The notes under the pieces were generated by a model, which had not been told where the DNA came from, did no database searches, and saw nothing but the letters and a program-made list of their open reading frames with translations. Below, piece by piece: positions 36,027 through 44,488 of a stretch of 64,000 nucleotides of DNA. Made by a program: the position numbers and the translations under genes. Source of the DNA: JAMXLO01 sp963812475 (GTDB taxonomy: Bacteria > Pseudomonadota > Alphaproteobacteria > Acetobacterales > Acetobacteraceae); NCBI GenBank assembly GCA_963812475.1, contig CAWEVI010000011.1, positions 1 to 64,000 of the forward strand, read 5' to 3'. How positions within the stretch are numbered: the first letter of the stretch is position 1; each line of letters begins with the position of its first letter.

Positions 36027-37422
36027 ATGCCAGGAACCGATGCCGCCGTCCTGACCGCCGAGGAGATGCTGGCGCTGTATGCCAGACGCGCGCTGAGCCC
36101 GGTCGAGGTGTTGCAGGCCGTCACCGAGCGAATCGCACGGCTCAATCCGGCGATAAATGCGTTCGTCGTGCTCAACCCGCGCGCGTTGGAAGCCGCCGGT
36201 GAAAGTGAGGCGCGCTGGCGGACCGGGCGTCCGCTTGGACCACTCGATGGCGTGCCGTGTACGGTCAAGGACCTGCTGGATATCGCCGGCTTTCCCACGC
36301 GGCGCGGCAGCCGCGTAACCGATGCCTCGCCCGCGGCGGACGATGCGCCGAGCGTGGTCGGATTGAAGGCAGCCGGCGCGGTGATCGTCGGCAAGACATG
36401 TACAACCGAGTTCGGCTGGAAAACGCCGGGCGACTGCCCGCTGCACGGCATTACGCGCAATCCGTGGAACCCCACCTACAGCACAGGCGGTTCGTCATCC
36501 GGGGCGGGCGCCGCTGGAGCCGCCGCATTTGGACCGTTGCATTTGGGGACCGACGCAGGCGGCTCGATCCGCATCCCGGCCGCATGGTGCGGACTGGTCG
36601 GTTTGAAGCCCACCTATGGCCGCGTGCCGCTCTGGCCGGTGAGCGTTTTTCCTGGCGTGTCCTGCGCCGGACCGATGACGCGCACGGTGCGCGACGCAGC
36701 GCTGATGTTGTCCGCCGTCGCCCGCTACGATCTGCGTGATCCGTTTGCCATCCCCGATGACGGCCGCGACTGGCGCGACGGGATCGAGGTTGGTGTCGCC
36801 GGATTGAGCGTCGGTGTACTCGCGTCGTCCTGGCTTCGATGCTCCGGTGGACGACGACGGTGCGGCGGCGGTCGAACGGGCGGCCGCGCTGCTGGCGAAT
36901 GCCGGCGCCGCTGTGGAGGAAGCCAACCCGCAACTGCCCGACACGCGCGTGCTGTTCTCGCGCGTCTGGGGTTCGGCGCTGGCACGTTTGGTCGCGATGA
37001 TGCCTGAGGACACGCGCGGTCTGCTTGATCCCGGCATCATCGAGGTCGCCACGGCGCTTGGCGGCATGAGCGCGATCGAGTTCCTCGATGCCGAGGCACT
37101 GCGGGCGGTGGCGGCGCACGAGATGGCGCGGTTGCATCAGCGTTTCGATCTGGTGCTATGCCCCACCGTGCCGGCCGGCCCGCCGCTGGCCGATGCGGCT
37201 ACCGCCGATCCGGTGCAGGCGTTGTGGACGCAATGGGCGCCGTGGACCTTCACATTCAACATGACCCGTCAGCCGGCGATCACAGTGCCGCTTGGCCGGC
37301 GCACGGACGGCCTGCCGAATTCGGTGCAGCTTGTGGCGGCGCAGTTCCGCGACGACCTGGTGTTGCGCGCGGCCCGGGCGATTGAATTCGCCGAACCGAT
37401 GCCCGCTGACGCGGGTGCGTGA
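36027..37422 (+). CDS. amidase (amidase-signature family), frameshifted
   Basis: Ser-cisSer-Lys hydrolase related to aspartyl/glutamyl-tRNA amidotransferase subunit A and other amidases. The catalytic Lys is in DGVPCTVKDLLDIAG near residue 80. The cis-Ser lies in YSTGGSSSGAGAAG and the nucleophilic Ser in LGTDAGGSIRIPAA. The frame breaks at about 36813, where GLSVG should continue as VYSRRPGFDAPVDDD in the next frame. Total length is 3n+1, so one extra base; the corrected protein is about 464 residues. ATG 36027 is close behind GGGAAGAGG. Deacylation or amide hydrolysis; substrate unknown. Divergent from the deacetylase. Confidence 0.88.
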
Positions 37423-37468
37423 TATCGCCGGACGTAAAGAACTTTGCGTCCCAATCAGCATGATGGCC

Positions 37469-37491
37469 GTCCCCGGACCTGATCCGGGGAC
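37469..37491. terminator. palindrome between convergent amidase and P450 genes
   Basis: GTCCCCGGA-CCTGA-TCCGGGGAC forms a strong perfect stem with a 5-base loop, 46 bases after the amidase stop and 11 bases from the P450 stop. No T-run is present. Position suggests a bidirectional terminator, but similar palindromes are dispersed in alphaproteobacterial genomes. Confidence 0.5.
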
Positions 37492-37502
37492 GACGCAACA
37501 GG

Positions 37503-38756
37503 TTAATTTGCGATGCGCACCGGCAGCGACCGGATCGCGTGCAGGAAATTCGAGTAGGCGTAGACCGGTTTATCCACAACCTCGATCTGAAGGTCGCGCT
37601 TGAGGATCTCTTCCCACAGCACGCGCAGCTGCAACTCGGCCAGGCGGTTGCCCAAGCAGCGATGGATGCCGAACCCAAACGACATGTGCTCGCGCGGGCG
37701 CTTGCGATCCACAACGAATTCGTCCGCGCGTTCGATCTGCTCCTCGTCGCGGTTGCCCGAGATGTACCAGACCACCACCTTGTCCCCGGCCTTGATCGGC
37801 TTGCCACCGATCTCGGCGTCCGCGAGCGCGGTGCGCCGCATGTGGATCACCGGCGTCTGCCAGCGCACGATTTCCGACACTGCGCTGGTCACCAGCTCCG
37901 GGTTCTCGCGCAGCTTACGGAACTGATCGGGGAAGCGGCTGAGCCCCAACAGCCCTCCCGTCATCGAATTGCGCGTCGTGTCGTTGCCGCCGACCAGGAA
38001 CAGGATAAGGATGCCCATGCGCTGACGCAGCGTCATCCGGTTCGTCGCCTCGCCGTGGGCAAGGATCGAGATCACGTCGAAGCTTTTCGGCTTTTTAGCG
38101 CGCTCTTCCCAAATCTCGTTCATATGTTCGGCAAAGCGCATCTGTTCGGCGAAACGCGCCTCCTCGGAGCGTACCGGTGCGTCGGGCGCGTTGATGTCGC
38201 AGATGAACGTGTCCGACCAGCGGATCAGCTTCGCCTTCTGGTCGATCGGATAGTCGAACAGCGTCGCCAGCATCATCGAGGTGAGTTCGATCGAGACCCG
38301 TTCGACCCAGTTGAACGTTTCCCCGCGCGGCAGTCCGTCCAGTACCATGTCGGTACGCTCGCGGATCAGGCTCTCCATCTTCGCAAGAGTGATCGGGTTG
38401 ACCGTCGAGCTGACTTCCCTGCGCTGGTCATCGTGCTCGGGCGGGTCCATGCGAATGAAGCTGGTGCGCTCCATGCCCTTCGGCGCATCGTTGATCATGA
38501 TGCCGCCGACTTCGTCGGAGGAGGAGAACACCTTGTGGTTGACCTCGACCTGAACGATGTCGCGGTACTTGCTGACCGCCCAGTAGGGGCCGTAGGGGCT
38601 TTCCGGTGTGTAATGCACCGGGTCCTCCCGGCGCAGGCGTTCAAAATACGGCTGCCAGACATCGTCGTAGTAGAGCCGCGGATCGCTCACATCGAACTTG
38701 TCGAGCGGCATCGAGTACGCAAGCGCCTTGTGGTCAAGGTCGACTGGTGCGTTCAT
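37503..38756 (-). CDS. cytochrome P450, CYP153-like omega-hydroxylase
   Basis: A 417-residue soluble bacterial P450. The I-helix oxygen-activation motif is VGGNDTTRNSMTGG near residue 255, the ExxR region follows, and the heme-Cys loop is SFGFGIHRCLGNRLAELQL near residue 365. Segments such as RMDPPEHDDQRREVS, NWVERVSIELTSMMLATLF and RWQTPVIHMRRTALADAEIGG are strongly reminiscent of CYP153 alkane and fatty-acid omega-hydroxylases. GGAGGAAGG precedes the ATG. It is last in an operon with a 2Fe-2S ferredoxin and an acyl-CoA synthetase; a ferredoxin reductase is not adjacent. Substrate is inferred to be a medium-chain hydrocarbon or acid. Confidence 0.92.
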   Translation of the reverse strand: MNAPVDLDHKALAYSMPLDKFDVSDPRLYYDDVWQPYFERLRREDPVHYTPESPYGPYWAVSKYRDIVQVEVNHKVFSSSDEVGGIMINDAPKGMERTSFIRMDPPEHDDQRREVSSTVNPITLAKMESLIRERTDMVLDGLPRGETFNWVERVSIELTSMMLATLFDYPIDQKAKLIRWSDTFICDINAPDAPVRSEEARFAEQMRFAEHMNEIWEERAKKPKSFDVISILAHGEATNRMTLRQRMGILILFLVGGNDTTRNSMTGGLLGLSRFPDQFRKLRENPELVTSAVSEIVRWQTPVIHMRRTALADAEIGGKPIKAGDKVVVWYISGNRDEEQIERADEFVVDRKRPREHMSFGFGIHRCLGNRLAELQLRVLWEEILKRDLQIEVVDKPVYAYSNFLHAIRSLPVRIAN

Positions 38757-38792
38757 GGCCTTCCTCCGTCGGTGCTTTGACTGCGTGTCGGC

Positions 38793-39119
38793 TTAGTGCT
38801 GGCCCTCCGGCATTCGAACGATGAGGCCCGCGAGTTCATCGCGCATCGTGATCTGGCAGGACAGACGAGAGTTCGGTTCCGCGACGGCGGCGAAACTCAA
38901 CATGCTGGCCTCCTGCGAGCCTGGCTCGGGCAGGCCGATCTTGTCGAGCCACGCGGCATCCACATAGACGTGGCAGGTCGCGCAGGCGCACTCACCGCCG
39001 CAGTCGGCATCGATGCCGGGCACGTTGTTGTCCACCGCGCCCCGCATCAGGGACGTGCCGATCGGCACATCGATCCGGTGTGCCGTGCCGTTGAATTCGA
39101 TGTAGGTGACTTCCGGCAT
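38793..39119 (-). CDS. 2Fe-2S ferredoxin (adrenodoxin/putidaredoxin type)
   Basis: A 108-residue electron carrier. Cluster ligands follow the pattern Cys-x5-Cys-x2-Cys (DADCGGECACATCHVYV) plus a fourth Cys in SRLSCQITM. The C-terminal residues RMPEGQH match vertebrate-type ferredoxins that feed P450s. It starts at 39117-39119; the longer frame has no support. It lies 36 bases upstream of the P450 on the same strand, so it is the likely direct electron donor. Confidence 0.94.
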   Translation of the reverse strand: MPEVTYIEFNGTAHRIDVPIGTSLMRGAVDNNVPGIDADCGGECACATCHVYVDAAWLDKIGLPEPGSQEASMLSFAAVAEPNSRLSCQITMRDELAGLIVRMPEGQH

Positions 39120-39240
39120 GTTTCTATCCCGAGGATCGTGACAGCTGCTTCGGATACACGGTGCTACCCACTGGTAGCACATCTCGTCGCGCAGCAGCAA
39201 TCCTCGGCGCGTTGAACGCATCAAGCTCGCCCGGCATCCG

Positions 39241-40954
39241 TTATCGGCCCGTCCATCGGCATTCCGAGGCTTGCTTCGCCAGAGCGAGCTCCTGGCTCAT
39301 CATTTCCCGCATGACGAACTTCTGCACCTTGCCGGTGACTGTCATCGGGTAGGCATCCACGAAGCGGACATAGCGCGGGATCTTGAAATTCGTGATGCGT
39401 CCACGGCAGAACGCGCGGATCTCCTCCTCGGTCGCTTGGACGCCAGGCTTAAGCTTGATCCATGCACATAATTCCTCGCCGTACAACGCATCCGGCACGC
39501 CAAATGCCTGCACATCGGCTACCGCCGGATGGCCGTACAGGAACTCCTCGACCTCGCGCGGATAGATGTTCTCGCCACCGCGGATCACCATGTCCTTGCT
39601 GCGCCCGGTGATCGCGATGTAGCCATTTGCGTCCATCGTGCCCAGATCGCCGGTGTGCATCCAACGCGCGCGGTCGATCGCCTCCGCCGTCTGCTCCGTA
39701 CCGTTCCAGTAACCCAGCATCACCGAATATCCGCGGGTGCAGATTTCGCCCTGCACGCCATGCGGCACCGTGCGGCCTTCCAGGTCGATGATCTTCACCT
39801 CAACGTGGGGATGCGCGTGGCCGACCGTGGCTACCCGCTGCTCCAGCGTGTCGTCGCGCGACGTTTGCACACTGACCGGCGAGGTCTCCGTCATGCCGTA
39901 GATGATCGCGATATCGCGCATATGCATTTCATCGATCAGCCGGCGCATGACCTCCACCGGACAGGGTGCGCCGCCGATGAAGCCCTTGCGCAGCGGCGAA
40001 AGGTCGAAGCGGTGGAATTCGGCATGGTTCAGCAAGGCGATGAACACGGTCGGCACCGCGCCCAGCACGGTGCAGCGTTCGTCCTGCAATGCCTCGAGCG
40101 TCGCCAACGGGTCGAAGCCCTCGCCGGGATAGATCACCGTTGCGCCGTGCACCATGCCAAGCAGACTGCCGCATACCATGCCGCCGCAGTGATACAGCGG
40201 CAGCGGCATGCAGTAGCGATCACCTTCCGTCACGCCCATCCGCTCGCCCAGAAAGAATGCGTTGTTGAGGATGTTGTGGTGGGTCAGTGTCGCGGCCTTC
40301 GGCGACCCGGTGGTGCCCGAGGTGAACTGAATGTTGATCGGATCGTCGGCTTGCAGCAGCTCCGCCAATTCCGCCATTCGCGCCTGTTCCGCCGCGCCGC
40401 CCAGTCGCTGCACGGCGTCGAAGTTTAGAAAGCCCGGTTCATCGACAGCACCAAGATGGATCAGCATCGTCAGGTGCGGCAGGCGATGAGCGCTGAGCTG
40501 ACCCGGCGTGCTGGTCTCGAGTCTCCGGCGCAAGTTCGCGCAGCATGCCGAGATAGTCGCTGGTCTTGAACCGATCGGCGGTGATAAGCGCTCGGCACTC
40601 GACCTTGTTGAGTGCGTATTCCAGTTCCGCCACCCGGTAGGCCGGGTTGATGTTCACCATGATCAGTCCCGCTTTGGCGGTGGCGTACTGCGTCAGCACC
40701 CAGGCAGCATTGTTCGGCGACCAGATGCCAACGCGGTCACCAGGGCTGAGGCCGAGCGCGAGCAGGCCCGTCGCCAGCCGGTCCACCTCGCGTTTCATCT
40801 CCGCGAACGTCAGGCGTACACCCTGATCGCGGACCACGATCGCCTCGCGATCAGGCCAGCGGGCAGCGGCAAGGTCGAAGCGCACCCCGATCGTGTCGTC
40901 GAACAGCGGTGTGCAGGATGCGCCGTGAGTGTAGCTGCGTGATTGAGTGGTCAT
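39241..40954 (-). CDS. AMP-forming fatty-acyl-CoA synthetase, frameshifted
   Basis: Adenylate-forming ligase that activates a carboxylic acid to its CoA thioester. The P-loop is INIQFTSGTTGSPKAATLTH, later motifs are YGMTETSPV, MHTGDLGTMDANGYIAITGR and the C-terminal Lys region PMTVTGKVQKFVMRE. The N-terminal 150 residues lie in another frame (ending MLRELAPE) and the rest continues with LETSTPGQLSAHRLPHL. A single extra base near 40522 explains this, total length 3n+1, about 570 residues corrected. It is first in the operon with the ferredoxin and P450, fitting activation of an oxidised fatty acid. Confidence 0.9.
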
Positions 40955-41706
40955 GGTTCGCCTCCCCAGGGGTCGTTGCCATCACCGATCTTTCCACGCT
41001 TATGTAACGGCGTGATGTTGCCGATGTAAATGGCTGGTAAAATTCGCCGGCGCATCCGCCCAGACGCGTGAAGCGGACTTGCCGGTTCAACCGGGGACCG
41101 GGGCTGGTGCTCGCCAACCGGGAATTCAACATTTCAACCGGCCTGCTTGTCGTCTGTCCCATCACCAGGACCGTACGGCCGTTTGGGTCGCGCGAACCGT
41201 TGACCGGGACCGCGACCCCCTCATCGTGATGGTTGAGCAGGTGAAGAGCATCGATTGGCAGATTCGTGGCGCGGCGTTCATCGAGGCTGCACCGCGCTCG
41301 GTCATGGATGACGTAAAGCTGGTGCTCGCTGTCATTCTGGATATGCCAATACGGAACACGACTGTTCCGTGATTTGCGGATGGCTGGCAACGCCGGGTCG
41401 ATGGCTCGTACCGGTCCGGCGATGCGTTTGGACAGTACGCAAGGAAGGATTCAACACGGAGGTAGAAGGAGAACCACGGCGTGCCACGGAGATCGCAAAA
41501 ATGATGTCGGGTGCAGCACCATACTTTTGCTCTGCGACTCTGCTCCGCGTTGATTCCTAGCTCAAGCAACGCGCCGAACTGGCACGTTGTTGCCGAACCG
41601 GACCGCCTGACCACCCTCCCGCAAGGGTCGCGCGGTGCCACGACCTGGTTCCATATCTTGCCGCGGAGCTACGATCGCGTCACAGCACCGACACGCACGT
41701 CCAGAG
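40955..41706. other. 752-base stretch without a supported gene
   Basis: Open frames exist on both strands (for example 41079-41372 plus strand, 97 codons) but none shows a recognised domain, binding site or consistent codon pattern. The minus strand around 41100-41330 has fragments that could be an old gene, but I cannot name it. A purine-rich patch at 41450-41510 resembles the repeat at 7812. Promoter for the acyl-CoA synthetase operon is expected at the left edge. Confidence 0.5.
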
Positions 41707-42648
41707 TTATTGGTTCGGTTTCAGTAGACTGCTGGCAGTCTGCTTGGAACGGGTTCCCGAGTCAGAATCATTGTCATCTCTCTCATTGGCCGGATTCGGG
41801 CCATCCGTCGCCGTGCTGGCCGGATTCATGGAGGCGGCCATGATCGTGACGAAGGTGTTCGTCAGGTCGCGAACATGCTGTGGGCGCCAGTCTGTCGAAC
41901 TTCCCTTGTCCTTGCAGGGATTTCTTGCGCGCAGCAGTTCACCGGCCAGCGTCCAGTGCAAGGTCCGCAGGCTTGCCAGCGATCGCTCCGTCTTTTCATA
42001 TGCAATTCTCGGTGTGTAGAACGAATTGAGCGTCGCCACCGCCGTCCCAAGCGACGAGAGAACGATCGCCATAACTGCCATGGACAGATAGCCGCTGCTG
42101 CGCGGACTGGCGAACGCTTTCACACTGATAAGTATCGTGGTGAACAAGCCGGTGGCGACGAGTGTCCATTCGAACAATTCGGAGATCAGCTCGTCGATGA
42201 CTGCCTTTCCGGCGAGTTGGCTGCGTGCGTTGGCGATGCTTTGGCTCAGATACAACACGGCGTCCAGATAGCCGGGCAGCGCGGGCGACGGCGGATTCTC
42301 TTCGGCTTTGACGGGATCCGCCCATAGACCATGCACGTCCAGCAGCGCAATTGGCTGGGCGATGACCGCATTCACATCCGCATTGTTCGGGGTCGCGGCG
42401 CACATTCCGACCACCCTGACTATCGCCTGATGTTCCCTGAGTGCGGCGCTGAGTTCCGTTGTTACCGCCGGCAGCACCCCCTGATCGTTGGGTGTCACCG
42501 AATGGTAGAGCCGTGGGACGCCCATGACTGCGATCGCGAAGAACACGAGAGCGGCGCCTCCGACCGGAACCCCGACCAGGGCCCAGCTGAGCCATCGCGG
42601 AATGATCCAGCCGGCGCCCAGGCCCGGCGCTCCATTGTCTTGCGGCAT
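41707..42648 (-). CDS. hypothetical membrane protein
   Basis: A 313-residue protein with three predicted membrane helices: one near residues 20-43 (LVGVPVGGAALVFFAIAVMG) and a pair near 165-215 (LVATGLFTTILISVKAF; MAVMAIVLSSLGTAVATL). Between helices 1 and 2 is a soluble region of about 120 residues. After the last helix comes an amphipathic segment (FYTPRIAYEKTERSLASLR) and a charged tail. This layout resembles loosely the SLATT or DUF4231 types of membrane proteins, but I cannot assign it. No close neighbours on its strand. Confidence 0.55.
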   Translation of the reverse strand: MPQDNGAPGLGAGWIIPRWLSWALVGVPVGGAALVFFAIAVMGVPRLYHSVTPNDQGVLPAVTTELSAALREHQAIVRVVGMCAATPNNADVNAVIAQPIALLDVHGLWADPVKAEENPPSPALPGYLDAVLYLSQSIANARSQLAGKAVIDELISELFEWTLVATGLFTTILISVKAFASPRSSGYLSMAVMAIVLSSLGTAVATLNSFYTPRIAYEKTERSLASLRTLHWTLAGELLRARNPCKDKGSSTDWRPQHVRDLTNTFVTIMAASMNPASTATDGPNPANERDDNDSDSGTRSKQTASSLLKPNQ

Positions 42649-42898
42649 GTGCGTCTCCCGGTCTCACACCGCTCCAAGGGTCGGCGGTGCTGCCGCGGTG
42701 GGCTATGAGCCGGTTCACATGCCGCGTGCCATTTCATGTAGGCTGTGCGTTTCGGTTCCGGTCAGCGCCGCTTGCTTGCGGCGGACGGTGCGGCTCAGTA
42801 ACACTGATCCGTGGCGCACCTGAGTTCCGCGATCCCTGCGTGGTGACGTGAAGTCGCGACTTGCTATGATGCTCCGTAACCCCAAGCGAAATATTCTC

Positions 42899-44071
42899 AT
42901 GACAACCGAAACCGACATCGCCGCCTGGCTCGCCAAGCAACACGACGCGATGGTCGCGCTGCTCCGCGAAATGGTGGACATCGACAGCGGCAGCTACAAC
43001 AAGCCGGGAATCGACGCCGTCGGCGCGGTGGTGCATCGCTTCATGCAGGCGCACGGCATACCGGTGACAATCGCCCCCCAGCAGAACCACGGCGACTGCC
43101 TGCGCGCCGCGATTCCCTGGGACGGCCCTGCCGGCAACGCCGGCGGCAACATCGTGCTGATGGGCCATCGCGACACGGTGTTCCCCGATGGCGAGGTATC
43201 GCGTCGGCCGTTCACCATCCGCGACGGCACCGCTTATGGTCCCGGCGTCGCCGACATGAAGGCGGGCCTCGTGATGAACTGCTTCGTGCTCGCAGCCTTC
43301 GCGAAGTTCGGCGGGTCGCCGGCGCCGCTCGTCGGACTGTTCACCGGCGACGAGGAGATTGGGAGCCCGGAAGGGCGCGCGGTGATCGAGGCGGAGGCGC
43401 GCCACGCCCGCGTGGTGTTCAACAGCGAACCGGGACGGGTATCCGGCAATGTGGTGACCGGGCGCAAGGGCGGGGTGTTCATGGCGTTCCGCGTCACCGG
43501 CCGCGCGGCGCACTCGGGCGCCAACTTCGCCGACGGCATCAGTGCGATCGAGGAACTGGCGCGCAAGACGCAGGCGCTGCATGCGCTGACCGACCTCGAC
43601 CGCGGCATCACGGTCAATGTTGGCCTCGTGCGCGGCGGGCAGAGCGTCAACACCGTCGCACCCTGGGCGGAAGGCGAGATCGATCTGCGGTATGTCGATC
43701 CGCCGGACCGCGACGACGCCATGGCGCATATCACCGCAATCATCGAGCGCGCCTTCGTGCCGGGGACCAGGACCGGGCTGACGGTGCGCGGCGAATTCCT
43801 GCCGCTGGTGCAGACGCCGACCGCGAGAAGACTGTTCGAGATCTACGTGCAGGCCGCGGCCGACACCGGGTTCGCCACAGCGGGCGAGTTTACCGGCGGT
43901 TGTGCGGATTCAGGTTTTACCGCCGGTGTGGGTGCGCCGACGATCTGCGCGGTAGGGCCGGTGGGAGGCAAGGCGCACAGCCCCGACGAGTTTCTGCGCA
44001 TCGACAGCCTCGTCCCGCGCGCGCAGGCCTGCGCCAGGGCGATCATGCGATTGGAGCGAGCAGGGCTTTGA
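42899..44071 (+). CDS. M20-family metallopeptidase (glutamate carboxypeptidase/CPG2-like)
   Basis: A 390-residue zinc exopeptidase. Metal ligands are His in VLMGHRDTVFP, bridging Asp in YGPGVADMKAGLV, catalytic Glu pair in LFTGDEEIGSPEG, and the late His in GGKAHSPDEFL. The dimerisation lid domain lies between, including AFRVTGRAAHSGANFADG. No signal peptide, so it is cytosolic. Likely releases an amino acid or cleaves an N-acyl or folate-like amide; substrate not evident. ATG 42899 matches the family start better than the upstream ATG at 42848, although no strong binding site precedes either. Confidence 0.9.
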   Translation: MTTETDIAAWLAKQHDAMVALLREMVDIDSGSYNKPGIDAVGAVVHRFMQAHGIPVTIAPQQNHGDCLRAAIPWDGPAGNAGGNIVLMGHRDTVFPDGEVSRRPFTIRDGTAYGPGVADMKAGLVMNCFVLAAFAKFGGSPAPLVGLFTGDEEIGSPEGRAVIEAEARHARVVFNSEPGRVSGNVVTGRKGGVFMAFRVTGRAAHSGANFADGISAIEELARKTQALHALTDLDRGITVNVGLVRGGQSVNTVAPWAEGEIDLRYVDPPDRDDAMAHITAIIERAFVPGTRTGLTVRGEFLPLVQTPTARRLFEIYVQAAADTGFATAGEFTGGCADSGFTAGVGAPTICAVGPVGGKAHSPDEFLRIDSLVPRAQACARAIMRLERAGL

Positions 44072-44099
44072 CAATCGCTCACGCGCATACCGGTCGCTT

Positions 44100-44291
44100 C
44101 TACCAGTTGCGCCCGTGCCAGCCATGGCCACTCCAGCCGCCGCCGAACGCGACGACGCCGCCCGGGTAATACGGAGCGCCATAGTACCCGTAGCCCGGGT
44201 ATGCCGGGTAGGCGACGCAACCGCCCAACAGGGCTGCGAGCGCCAGTACTGCGAGCGGTAGCCTCCAGCGCGATCGCACTGTCCTGAGCAT
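44100..44291 (-). CDS. small Gly/Tyr-rich lipoprotein
   Basis: A 63-residue protein with a signal peptide and lipobox LLGGC (Cys25). The mature part is Tyr, Gly, Pro-rich (YPAYPGYGYYGAPYYPGG) and ends WSGHGWHGRNW. GGAGAG precedes the ATG at 44289-44291. It is convergent with the M20 peptidase. Glycine-tyrosine-rich small lipoproteins of this kind are envelope-associated; no specific role is known. Confidence 0.65.
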   Translation of the reverse strand: MLRTVRSRWRLPLAVLALAALLGGCVAYPAYPGYGYYGAPYYPGGVVAFGGGWSGHGWHGRNW

Positions 44292-44488
44292 CGTCCACTC
44301 TCCTGCGGCTTGATCGTCCCGATGCAACTGGGCGTCCTTCGCGGCCTTTTGGTGACTGCGCCGGGGCAATGCCGTGTCCGATCGACGCACCAAGGACACA
44401 ATCATAGGTGGTAGAACGGGACGCGATTTCGCCATCTTGCCGTGACAAAACGCGAGCCCTGGCTGATTGCCTGGAAGGACCGGCTCCC

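Noticed and set aside
41079..41372. 97-codon plus-strand ORF in the 752-base gap
   Set aside because: No ribosome binding site, no domain and no homologous motif recognised.
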